A stretch of DNA of 64,000 nucleotides from Christiangramia oceanisediminis (lineage in GTDB: Bacteria; Bacteroidota; Bacteroidia; Flavobacteriales; Flavobacteriaceae), in the NCBI RefSeq assembly GCF_022570735.2, contig NZ_JANCNS010000001.1, forward strand, positions 1,426,001 through 1,490,000, read 5' to 3'. Numbering within the stretch: position 1 is the first letter of the stretch; every line of letters starts with the position of its first letter. The notes under the pieces are model-generated. The model did not search any database. It saw only the letters and a program-made list of their open reading frames with translations, and was not told the DNA's origin. A program made the position numbers and the translations under genes. This document shows positions 14,096 to 22,219 of this stretch, one piece after another.

Positions 14096-17000
14096 ATGTA
14101 CCTTATTTTTGATACTGAAACCACCGGACTTCCCAAGCGCTGGGATGCCCCTTTAACCGATTCAGATAACTGGCCACGCTGTATACAGATCGCCTGGCAG
14201 GTACATGATGAAATGGGTAGGCTTGTGGAAAGCCAGGATTACCTGGTGCAACCAGATGGCTTTGATATTCCTTATGATTCTGAACGTATCCATGGAATTT
14301 CAACCGACCTTGCCAGGGAGCAGGGAATTCCTTTAGACGATGTTCTGGAAAAATTCAATACCGCTCTACAGAAATCCAAATTTGTGGTTGGCCAGAATGT
14401 AGGTTTTGACCTGAATATTATGGGTGCGGAATTCCATAGAAGGAATTTCGATAACAACCTTCAGGAAATGCCTGTTCTGGATACCTGTACCGAAAGAACC
14501 GCGGAATTGTGTAAAATTCCTGGTGGTAGAGGTGGAAAATTCAAATTGCCAACTCTTACGGAACTTCATGAATTCCTTTTTGATGAAGCCTTTGCCGAAG
14601 CGCATAATGCAACGGCCGATGTTGAGGCAACCACGCGTTGTTTCTTGGAGCTTATTCGCCAGCGCATCTATACTGTTGAAGAGCTGGACGTACCTGCCGA
14701 TTATTTCGAGAACTTTTCTGAGAAGAATCCAAACCGGATCGAGCTAATAGGTCTGAAGCATATCAACCTGAAAAAAGCTTCCGATAAGATCAGGGCAAGG
14801 CTGGAAAAGCAACAACCTTCAGATGATATTTCAAAAGAAGAGATCCAGGAAAACCTGGAAATGCTGGACGAGGTTCCTTTTGCCCATTTGCATAATCATT
14901 CCCAGTTTTCGGTATTACAATCTACCATAAGTATTCCCGATCTTGTTGCTGCGGCAGCCGAGGAAGATATGAGTGCTGTTGCCCTTACCGATCATGCCAA
15001 TATGATGGGAGCCTTTCACTTTGTGAAAGAAGTTGGCACCTATAATAAAAGTATCAAGGAGCATAACGCGACTGCCGAGGAGAATGGTGAAGATCTGAAG
15101 AAGCCTTTAAAAGCGATCGTTGGATGTGAATTTTTCGTCTGTGAGAACCACGCCGATAAAAGCCGAAAGGATAATGGTTACCAGGTTGTAATGCTCGCTA
15201 AGAATAAGAATGGTTATCATAACCTGGCGAAAATGTCTTCCATGGCCTATACAGATGGATTCTATTATGTTCCACGTATAGACAAGGAAGTCATTAAAAA
15301 ATATAAAGAGGATGTGATCGTCCTTACCGGAAATCTTTACGGAGAGGTTCCAAGTAAAATTCTGAATGTTGGTGAAAAGCAGGCCGAAGAGGCTTTGCTA
15401 TGGTGGAAAGAAGAATTTGGAGAGGACCTGTATATAGAGATCATGCGTCATAACCAGGAAGATGAGAACAGGGTTAATCCTGTACTCGTTGAGTTCTCCA
15501 AAAAACATGACATAAAATTAGTAGCGACCAATAACACCTATTACTGGAAACAGGAAGATGCCAATGCCCACGATATTTTGCTTTGTGTAAAAGACGGGGA
15601 AAAGCAGGCGACTCCAATTGGTCGAGGAAGAGGATATCGTTACGGACTACCTAATACAGAGTATTACTTTAAGTCTGGTAACGAAATGAAGAAGCTATTC
15701 AAGGACCTGCCTGATGCGATTTCGAATATCCAGGAGATCGTTGATAAGATCGAACCTTTTGAACTGGCGCGAGACGTTTTACTTCCAGCTTTCGAAATTC
15801 CGGAAGAATTCCAGAGCGAAGAAGATAAGGTCGATGGAGGAAAAAGAGGAGAAAATGCTTATTTGAAGCATATTACTTTTGAAGGTGCTAAAGATAGATA
15901 CGGCGAGATCACCGATGATATTGCCGAACGACTCAATTTCGAATTATCAGTAATTGAGAACACCGGTTACCCTGGTTACTTCCTGATCGTGGAAGACTTT
16001 ATTCGAGCTGCTCGTGAAATGGGTGTTTCGGTTGGGCCGGGCCGTGGATCGGCAGCCGGTTCAGCGGTGGCCTACTGCCTTGGAATTACCAATATCGATC
16101 CCATTAAGTACGACCTGCTTTTTGAGAGGTTTCTGAATCCGGATCGTGTAAGTATGCCCGATATTGATATCGACTTTGATGATGAGGGCCGAAGCCGGGT
16201 TATGGATTATGTGATCAAGAAATATGGAGCCAACCAGGTTGCGCAGATCATCACCTACGGAACCATGGCTGCGAAATCTTCCATCCGTGATACAGCTAGG
16301 GTACTGGACCTTCCTTTAATGGAGGCAGACAGGATCGCGAAGCTTATTCCGAATACCAAGCTTGGAAAGCTTTTCGCCATGGACGATAAGACCATCAAGT
16401 CCAAATTCCGTGGGGATGAAATTGAAAAAATTAACGAGCTCTTCAATATTTCTGAAGGAGATGACCTGGAGGCTGAGACCATCAACCAGGCCAGGGTATT
16501 GGAGGGGTCGGTTCGAAATACCGGGATACACGCCTGTGGGGTGATTATTACCCCCGGTGATATCACCAATTACGTTCCGGTATCGGTTGCCAAGGATTCC
16601 GATCTTTATGTGACCCAGTTCGATAACTCGGTCGTGGAAAGTGCGGGACTACTAAAAATGGACTTCCTGGGTCTTAAAACACTGACCTTAATTAAGGATA
16701 CCGTAAAAATTGTAAAAGGAAGACATAATATAGACCTGGACCCGGATAGTTTTCCGCTGGACGACGAGGAAACCTATAAGCTGTTCCAGAGAGGGGAGAC
16801 GATAGGGATATTCCAGTACGAATCTCCCGGGATGCAGAAGCATATGCAGTCGCTAAAACCAACCGTTTTTGATGACCTTATTGCCATGAATGCCCTATAT
16901 CGTCCTGGACCTATGGAATATATTCCAAGTTTCATCGCCCGTAAACATGGGGAGGAAGAGATCTCTTATGACCTTCCCGAAATGGAAGAGTACCTGGAAG

Positions 17001-18481
17001 AAACCTACGGGATTACGGTCTACCAGGAGCAGGTGATGCTTCTGTCACAAAAACTGGCTGGATTTACCAAGGGTGAAGCCGATATGCTTCGTAAAGCCAT
17101 GGGTAAAAAGATCGCTGCACTTCTTGCAGAACTGAAACCGAAATTCATTGGTGGTGGAGAGGAAAAAGGACATCCAACCGAAGTTCTGGAGAAGATCTGG
17201 AAAGACTGGGAAGCCTTTGCTTCCTATGCATTTAACAAGTCTCACTCCACCTGTTACGCATGGATCGCCTACCAGACGGCCTATTTAAAAGCGCATTATC
17301 CCGCGGAATATATGGCGGCGGTGCTTTCGAATAATATGAACGATATCAAGCAGGTCACTTTCTTTATGGAGGAATGTAAGAGAATGAAGCTGAATGTACT
17401 CGGGCCCGATGTAAATGAATCGTATTACAAATTTTCTGTAAACAAGGATAACGCTGTTCGGTTTGGAATGGGTGCGATCAAGGGTGTTGGCGCAGGAGCC
17501 GTAGCCACGATCGTAGAGAACAGGAAAACAAAAGAAGGCCCGTATCGATCTATTTTCGATATGGCTAAAAGAATAGACCTGAGGGCAGCCAATAAAAAAG
17601 CATTCGAGAACCTGGCCCTGGCCGGGGGATTCGATGGGTTTGGTGGAACCCACAGGGCACAATACTTCCATGATGATGGGAGCGGCATGAGCTTCCTGGA
17701 AAAGGTGGTGAAATATGCCCAGAAGTTCCAGGAAAACCAGAATTCATCGCAGGTGAGCCTTTTTGGTGAAGCCAGTGATGTTCAGATCCCGGAGCCAGAA
17801 GTACCGCCTTGCGAAGAATGGGGAACCATGGAAAAGCTTCGAAGAGAGAAAGAGGTAGTTGGGATCTATATTTCGGGTCACCCGCTGGATGATTTCAAGA
17901 TCGAGATGAACTATTTCTGTAACGGGAAATTATCAGATTGCAGAGATCTTGAATCAATTGTAAATCGAGAACTAACCATTGGTTGCGTGGTGGTAGACGT
18001 GCAACACAGAACTTCCAAAAATGGGAAAGGATGGGCGATCTTTACCGTCGAAGATTACGATGAATCCTATGAGTTCAAGATCTTTGGGGAGGAGTATTTG
18101 AAAATGAAGCACTTCTTTGTTCCGAACAACTTCATTCATATGCGGATCTTCGTCAAGGAAGGCTGGACTAACAAGGATACCGGTAAAAAAGGTGAGCCTC
18201 GAATACAATTCAGGGATATTAACCTGTTGCATGATGTGATGGACAAGAATGCCAAGAAATTGACCATTCAGCTGAACATTGATGACCTGAAGAACGAGAA
18301 GATCGAATGGCTAAGGGAAACCTTTGATATGCACAAGGGCGACAGCAGGCTTAACTTTGTGGTCTATGAAATGAAAGAGCAGGTGAAGCTGCATATGCCA
18401 AGCCGAAAGCAAAAGGTTAGGATCTCCCAGGAACTGATAGAAAGCCTGGAGCGGGAGCAATTTATGTATAAGCTGAATTAG
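14096..18481 (+). CDS. dnaE: DNA polymerase III alpha subunit with N-terminal DEDD exonuclease domain
   Basis: Replicative polymerase, 1461 aa. Residues 1 to about 190 are a DnaQ-like 3'-5' exonuclease: FDTETTGLP (Exo I), GQNVGFDLNIMGAEF (Exo II) and AHNATADVEATTR (Exo III, DEDDh His and Asp). A PHP domain starts near residue 262 (FAHLHNHSQFSVLQ, ALTDHANM). The polymerase core contains GPGRGSAAGSAVAYCLG and the catalytic PDIDIDFDD near residue 687, followed by helix-hairpin-helix (about 1125) and OB-fold (about 1290-1400) regions. The fusion puts proofreading and synthesis in one chain. It appears to be the typical Flavobacteriia arrangement, but I cannot check a database. Confidence 0.97.
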   Translation: MYLIFDTETTGLPKRWDAPLTDSDNWPRCIQIAWQVHDEMGRLVESQDYLVQPDGFDIPYDSERIHGISTDLAREQGIPLDDVLEKFNTALQKSKFVVGQNVGFDLNIMGAEFHRRNFDNNLQEMPVLDTCTERTAELCKIPGGRGGKFKLPTLTELHEFLFDEAFAEAHNATADVEATTRCFLELIRQRIYTVEELDVPADYFENFSEKNPNRIELIGLKHINLKKASDKIRARLEKQQPSDDISKEEIQENLEMLDEVPFAHLHNHSQFSVLQSTISIPDLVAAAAEEDMSAVALTDHANMMGAFHFVKEVGTYNKSIKEHNATAEENGEDLKKPLKAIVGCEFFVCENHADKSRKDNGYQVVMLAKNKNGYHNLAKMSSMAYTDGFYYVPRIDKEVIKKYKEDVIVLTGNLYGEVPSKILNVGEKQAEEALLWWKEEFGEDLYIEIMRHNQEDENRVNPVLVEFSKKHDIKLVATNNTYYWKQEDANAHDILLCVKDGEKQATPIGRGRGYRYGLPNTEYYFKSGNEMKKLFKDLPDAISNIQEIVDKIEPFELARDVLLPAFEIPEEFQSEEDKVDGGKRGENAYLKHITFEGAKDRYGEITDDIAERLNFELSVIENTGYPGYFLIVEDFIRAAREMGVSVGPGRGSAAGSAVAYCLGITNIDPIKYDLLFERFLNPDRVSMPDIDIDFDDEGRSRVMDYVIKKYGANQVAQIITYGTMAAKSSIRDTARVLDLPLMEADRIAKLIPNTKLGKLFAMDDKTIKSKFRGDEIEKINELFNISEGDDLEAETINQARVLEGSVRNTGIHACGVIITPGDITNYVPVSVAKDSDLYVTQFDNSVVESAGLLKMDFLGLKTLTLIKDTVKIVKGRHNIDLDPDSFPLDDEETYKLFQRGETIGIFQYESPGMQKHMQSLKPTVFDDLIAMNALYRPGPMEYIPSFIARKHGEEEISYDLPEMEEYLEETYGITVYQEQVMLLSQKLAGFTKGEADMLRKAMGKKIAALLAELKPKFIGGGEEKGHPTEVLEKIWKDWEAFASYAFNKSHSTCYAWIAYQTAYLKAHYPAEYMAAVLSNNMNDIKQVTFFMEECKRMKLNVLGPDVNESYYKFSVNKDNAVRFGMGAIKGVGAGAVATIVENRKTKEGPYRSIFDMAKRIDLRAANKKAFENLALAGGFDGFGGTHRAQYFHDDGSGMSFLEKVVKYAQKFQENQNSSQVSLFGEASDVQIPEPEVPPCEEWGTMEKLRREKEVVGIYISGHPLDDFKIEMNYFCNGKLSDCRDLESIVNRELTIGCVVVDVQHRTSKNGKGWAIFTVEDYDESYEFKIFGEEYLKMKHFFVPNNFIHMRIFVKEGWTNKDTGKKGEPRIQFRDINLLHDVMDKNAKKLTIQLNIDDLKNEKIEWLRETFDMHKGDSRLNFVVYEMKEQVKLHMPSRKQKVRISQELIESLEREQFMYKLN

Positions 18482-18499
18482 ATCTTATTATATCGTTAT

Positions 18500-18549
18500 C
18501 CTGAACTTGATCCAGGATCTATTGATGAGAAGCTGAAACAAGTTCAGCT
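18500..18549. repeat. Two palindromic repeats in the dnaE-trxA spacer
   Basis: CCTGAACTTGATCCAGG (18500-18516) and AGCTGAACTTG-type palindrome AGCTGAAACAAGTTCAGCT (18531-18549) belong to the same CTGAAACAAGTTCAG family that entered leuS. Confidence 0.7.
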
Positions 18550-18569
18550 TGACGTTTTAATTTTTAATT

Positions 18570-18648
18570 CGGGCCAGGGATTGAGGCGAGCTACCGCGTA
18601 GTGCCGAAAGCCCGGTTCCTTGGAGCGAAGCGGAGAGGAAGGCCCCCA
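18570..18648. repeat. Structured dispersed element in the dnaE-trxA spacer
   Basis: CGGGC (18570-18574) pairs with GCCCG (18610-18614) around GGGATTGAGGCGAGC...GCCGAAA; a second arm is TTCCT...AGGAA with inner GAGCGAAGC. The GGGATTGAGGCG...GAAAGCCCGG text resembles a repeat that I associate with many Bacteroidetes intergenic regions. No coding potential was seen. Confidence 0.5.
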
Positions 18649-18761
18649 AATAGGCCTTAACAATAAGCTTATAGTCAAATAAAATATTGGGGGTGTAAGG
18701 AAAATTTATTTTATTGACTACTTTTACGAATCAAATTAAAAACACAGAAAAATAACATATT

Positions 18762-19079
18762 ATGGCTGTAGAAATAACTGACGCGAATTTTGAAGAGCAG
18801 GTGCTAAAAAGCGATAAGCCTGTAATGGTAGATTTTTGGGCTGCATGGTGCGGACCTTGTAGAATGGTTGGACCGATCATTGACGAACTAAGTTCGGAAT
18901 ATGAAGGGAAGGCTGTTGTAGGAAAGCTGGATGTAGACGCAAACCAGGAATTCGCGGCTAAATATGGTGTAAGAAATATCCCAACCGTACTGGTATTTCA
19001 GAACGGAGAGGTTGTAGGTCGCCAGGTAGGTGTTGCGCCTAAGCAAACCTATGCAGATGCAATTGACCAGTTATTGTAA
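18762..19079 (+). CDS. trxA: Thioredoxin
   Basis: A 105-residue cytoplasmic disulfide reductase with the classical active site WAAWCGPCRMVGP (about residues 28-40), the cis-Pro segment VRNIPTVLVFQNG and no signal peptide. Substrates include ribonucleotide reductase and methionine sulfoxide reductase. Length and motifs are those of housekeeping TrxA. It is monocistronic, with its own terminator, and separated from dnaE by repeat-filled spacer. Confidence 0.95.
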   Translation: MAVEITDANFEEQVLKSDKPVMVDFWAAWCGPCRMVGPIIDELSSEYEGKAVVGKLDVDANQEFAAKYGVRNIPTVLVFQNGEVVGRQVGVAPKQTYADAIDQLL

Positions 19080-19102
19080 TAACTGATTATATATAAATTG
19101 AG

Positions 19103-19128
19103 GCCTCGCTAAATGCGGGGCTTTTTTT
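19103..19128 (+). terminator. Terminator after trxA
   Basis: GCCTCGC and GCGGGGC form a 7-bp stem with one G.U pair around TAAAT, followed by seven T residues. Confidence 0.8.
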
Positions 19129-19160
19129 ATTCATAAAGTATAGCTACTTTAAGGCTTAGA

Positions 19161-20090
19161 ATGAATATAGAAAAAGAGCTACATGAAACGGGTGGTTTCC
19201 TAAACCTGGACCTGCTGGCGAGGCAGGTGGTGGAAGGTTATATTTCGGGCATGCATAAGAGTCCGTTTCACGGCTTTTCTGCTGAATTTGCCGAGCATAA
19301 GATCTATAATTCGGGCGAAAGCACCCGGCATATCGATTGGAAACTATTCGCGAAGACCGATAAGCTGTATACCCGCCGATACGAGGAAGAGACCAATTTA
19401 AGGTGTCATTTGATCTTGGATAATTCGGCCTCCATGCATTACCCCAAAATGAGATCCCAGGGTTTGAATTCGCTCAATAAGATCGGGTTTTCGGTGCTGG
19501 CCTCGGCCTGTTTGATGGAGATCCTGAAGAGGCAAAGGGATGCGGTAGGTGTCAGCATCTACAGCGATGAATTCGAGTTTTATGCGCCGGAAAAATCCAG
19601 TGAAAGGCATCACCATATGTTATTGGACAAGATGAATGGGATCCTGAAGCAAGGTGCTAAAAAAAAGACAACAGATACCTATACGTTTTTGCACCAGATC
19701 GCAGAAAAGCTTAAGAGACGGTCCCTGATCTTCCTTTTTACCGATATGTTCCAGGCAGATGCCGACGAGGACAAATTATTTGAAGCTTTAAGACATTTGA
19801 AATATAACCGGCATGAAGTGATCCTTTTTCATGTTTTTGATGAAAAGCGGGAGCTGAATTTTGATTTTGAGAATACTCCAAGGCGATTTACCGATGTGGA
19901 AACCGGGGCTGAGGTGGACCTGTATTCAGAAAATATTCGTGAGAATTATAAGAAAGCGGTGAAATCCTTTCTTTCGGATCTCAAAATGCAGTGCGCAAAA
20001 TACCGAATTAAGTATGTGGAAGCAGACATCAATAAAAATTTTGATAATATCATGACGACCTATTTGCTTGAAAAACAAAAATTTGGATAG
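19161..20090 (+). CDS. DUF58 domain protein with vWA-like fold
   Basis: A 309-residue protein with the DUF58 signature near the N-terminus (FHGFSAEFAEHKIYNSGEST, RHIDWKLFAKTDKLYTRRYE) followed by a vWA-like region with a MIDAS-type LDNSASMHYP, VGVSIYSDEF and LIFLFTDMFQ. DUF58 proteins typically act with MoxR AAA+ ATPases in Bacteroidetes aerotolerance (Bat) style operons. No MoxR gene is adjacent here, so the gene stands alone between trxA and tRNA-Asp. Function is inferred only to that level. Confidence 0.85.
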   Translation: MNIEKELHETGGFLNLDLLARQVVEGYISGMHKSPFHGFSAEFAEHKIYNSGESTRHIDWKLFAKTDKLYTRRYEEETNLRCHLILDNSASMHYPKMRSQGLNSLNKIGFSVLASACLMEILKRQRDAVGVSIYSDEFEFYAPEKSSERHHHMLLDKMNGILKQGAKKKTTDTYTFLHQIAEKLKRRSLIFLFTDMFQADADEDKLFEALRHLKYNRHEVILFHVFDEKRELNFDFENTPRRFTDVETGAEVDLYSENIRENYKKAVKSFLSDLKMQCAKYRIKYVEADINKNFDNIMTTYLLEKQKFG

Positions 20091-20127
20091 GATCGAAAAA
20101 AATCCCTTGAAAAATTTCAAAAAAAGG

Positions 20128-20158
20128 TTTGGTGAATCTAAAAAGGGGCGTATATTTG
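20128..20158 (+). promoter_or_regulatory. Near-ideal promoter for tRNA-Asp
   Basis: TTTG (20128-20131), a 19-bp spacer and TATATTTG (20151-20158) match the Bacteroidetes consensus in both boxes, about 40 bp before the mature tRNA. Confidence 0.8.
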
Positions 20159-20198
20159 CCCTCGCCTAACAGAAAAGATAGGCAAGCAATAAAGCAAC

Positions 20199-20272
20199 GG
20201 TCTGGTAGTTCAGTTGGTTAGAATACCTGCCTGTCACGCAGGGGGTCGCGAGTTCGAGTCTCGTCCAGACCG
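20199..20272 (+). tRNA. tRNA-Asp (anticodon GTC)
   Basis: A 74-nt cloverleaf: acceptor GGTCTGG pairs with CCAGACC, D-arm GTTC..., anticodon stem CCTGC/GCAGG with loop CTGTCAC (anticodon GTC), T-arm with GTTCGAGTC, and discriminator G. CCA is not encoded. The promoter is upstream and a terminator directly follows. Confidence 0.97.
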
Positions 20273-20282
20273 CAAAACAAAT

Positions 20283-20312
20283 AAAGCTCCTATGAAACTG
20301 GGAGCTTTTTTT
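20283..20312 (+). terminator. Terminator after tRNA-Asp
   Basis: AAAGCTCC and GGGAGCTTT form an 8-bp stem followed by a run of T residues. Confidence 0.85.
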
Positions 20313-20315
20313 GGC

Positions 20316-20665
20316 ACTAAGATTTAGTTGTGTTGTTTGTCTCAGGAGACTGGGACGTGTAGTTAACCGAGTTATAATCCTGTGTTGTGAGGATTTTGGT
20401 TAACCAATGAAAAGCTTTTTTCCATTTGATGGAAGAAGGCTTTTTTGTTTTATAGACCTTTCCGTTATTCTCTGCTGTTTTAGTGTCCTGAAAATTACAA
20501 TTCAGGAAATTGAAACTTTTCAGCTTCATCTTCAGTACTGGATTCACATCATCAAATCAAAATATTTTTGCCTGGTTGAGAAAATGAAGCAATTATGGTA
20601 TTCAAAAGTAACCCAGGATAATTTTTGCTAATTTATCTTATCTTAAGGTTTCCAAAATCCCATAA
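20316..20665. other. Non-coding spacer with three inverted repeats
   Basis: Between the tRNA terminator and the next gene I see no credible gene. It holds GTCTCAGGAGAC (20339-20350), a nested hairpin GTTAACC...AATCCT...AGGATT...GGTTAAC (20362-20404) and AAGCTTTTTTCCAT...ATGGAAGAAGGCTT with a T-run (20412-20445). Small ORFs on both strands here are low-complexity and overlap these structures. Confidence 0.5.
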
Positions 20666-22183
20666 ATGAGAATTTTCAATTTAATTTTTGTATTCTGTTT
20701 TTTTAAGTTAAGCCTCGCCCAGAACGATACTGGAATTTTCCAAAACATTAAAGATATAGGAGAGCCTGCTATAAAAGGTTCTGCAGTTTATGATGAAGAG
20801 AATCAGGTCTACACGTTAAGCGGAGCCGGAAATAATATCTGGTTCGATAGCGATGAATTTAATTATTTATACAACGAACAAGATGGAGATTTCATAATTA
20901 CTGCAAATTTTAGATTTCTGGACGAGGGTGGAGATCCTCATCGAAAAACCGGAATAATGATAAGGGAGTCTGATGATGAGAATGCCGCTCATGTAAGTGC
21001 TGTATTGCATGGTGATGGTTTGACTTCCATGCAATGGAGATCTGCCCTGGGAGAAGACATGACAGAATCTAATGAGATCAAGGCACCAAAATACAGTTAT
21101 CAAACCCTCCAATTGGAACGCACTGGAAAAAAATTGATCATGCGGGCGGCTCATTGGGGTGAACCTCTACAAAAGATCGGAACACGCGAATTAGAAAACC
21201 TTAGCGGAAAAGTCCTGGTAGGTCTTTTTATAAATTCTCATAATCCTGAATTGACTGAACAGGCCTCGGCCTGGAATGTTCGAATAGACAAACCTGTTTC
21301 AGATACGTATAACCCTTATGAACAGGGTTGGTTAGGATGTAGATTAGAGACCATTGATATCGAGACCGGTAACAGGAAAGTTATTTTTACAAAAGATGAC
21401 CGGTTTGAGGCTCCTAACTGGATGCCCAATGGTGAAGAGCTTTTATTCAATATGGATGGATCTTTATATACTATTCCCGTTGCAGGAGGTAAGCCTTCAA
21501 AATTGAATACTGGCTTTGCAGATAACCTGAACAACGATCATGGTATTTCCTTCAATGGAGAAATGCTTGCTATAAGTCATAGTCCGCAGGGTGAAGGCTC
21601 TGCAGTTTACGTTCTCCCATTAGCAGGTGGCGAACCTCAAAGGGTAACCGAAAAAACGCCTTCCTACTGGCATGGATGGGCACCTAATAACCGGGAAGTT
21701 GTATATGTCGCTACCAGGGATGGCGATCCTACCTACGATATTTATAAAAAGGATATCAACGGAGGTGAGGAGGTAAAGCTGACAAACACTAAAGAAAATG
21801 AACATGTTGATGGATGTGAATATTCACCAGATGGTAAATACATCTATTATAATGGGAGTGCTTCAGGAAGCATGCAGATCTGGAGAATGAAACCTGACGG
21901 ATCTGATAAAGAGCAGATCACCTTTGACGCTAATAATGACTGGTTTCCGCATATTTCTCCCGATGGGAAATGGATCGCTTATATTTCATTTCCTGCCGAA
22001 ATTCCCGTGAACGATCATCCCTCATTTAAAAGAGTTACTCTTAATATTATTCCAGCAGATGGAGGGGCACCCAGGGTTATCGCATATCTTTACGGAGGCC
22101 AGGGAACCATAAATGTGCCTTCCTGGTCACCAGATAGCAAACATTTTGCCTTTGTAAGTAATTCGGGTTCTCGAAAAGAGTAG
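20666..22183 (+). CDS. Secreted DUF1349-like / PD40 beta-propeller protein
   Basis: A 505-residue protein with a signal peptide (LIFVFCFFKLSLAQ). Residues about 20-190 resemble a concanavalin-like DUF1349 sandwich (DGDFIITANFRFLDEG, RKTGIMIRES, QWRSALGED). Residues about 210-500 are TolB-like PD40 repeats, with recurrent patterns such as GEELLFNMDGSLYTIPVAGG, YSPDGKYIYYNGS and ISPDGKWIAYISF. Likely periplasmic or surface; the propeller is probably binding rather than catalytic. It precedes the GH2 and GH31 genes in the same direction with a 36-bp gap, so it may belong to the same glycan-utilisation unit. The substrate is unknown. Confidence 0.78.
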   Translation: MRIFNLIFVFCFFKLSLAQNDTGIFQNIKDIGEPAIKGSAVYDEENQVYTLSGAGNNIWFDSDEFNYLYNEQDGDFIITANFRFLDEGGDPHRKTGIMIRESDDENAAHVSAVLHGDGLTSMQWRSALGEDMTESNEIKAPKYSYQTLQLERTGKKLIMRAAHWGEPLQKIGTRELENLSGKVLVGLFINSHNPELTEQASAWNVRIDKPVSDTYNPYEQGWLGCRLETIDIETGNRKVIFTKDDRFEAPNWMPNGEELLFNMDGSLYTIPVAGGKPSKLNTGFADNLNNDHGISFNGEMLAISHSPQGEGSAVYVLPLAGGEPQRVTEKTPSYWHGWAPNNREVVYVATRDGDPTYDIYKKDINGGEEVKLTNTKENEHVDGCEYSPDGKYIYYNGSASGSMQIWRMKPDGSDKEQITFDANNDWFPHISPDGKWIAYISFPAEIPVNDHPSFKRVTLNIIPADGGAPRVIAYLYGGQGTINVPSWSPDSKHFAFVSNSGSRKE

Positions 22184-22219
22184 AAATTTTGATCGTTTTG
22201 ATTCTTAACTAAAGCAATT

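Noticed and set aside
20317-20631. Small ORFs on both strands after tRNA-Asp
   Set aside because: They run through hairpins and a terminator, overlap one another and match no family I recognise.
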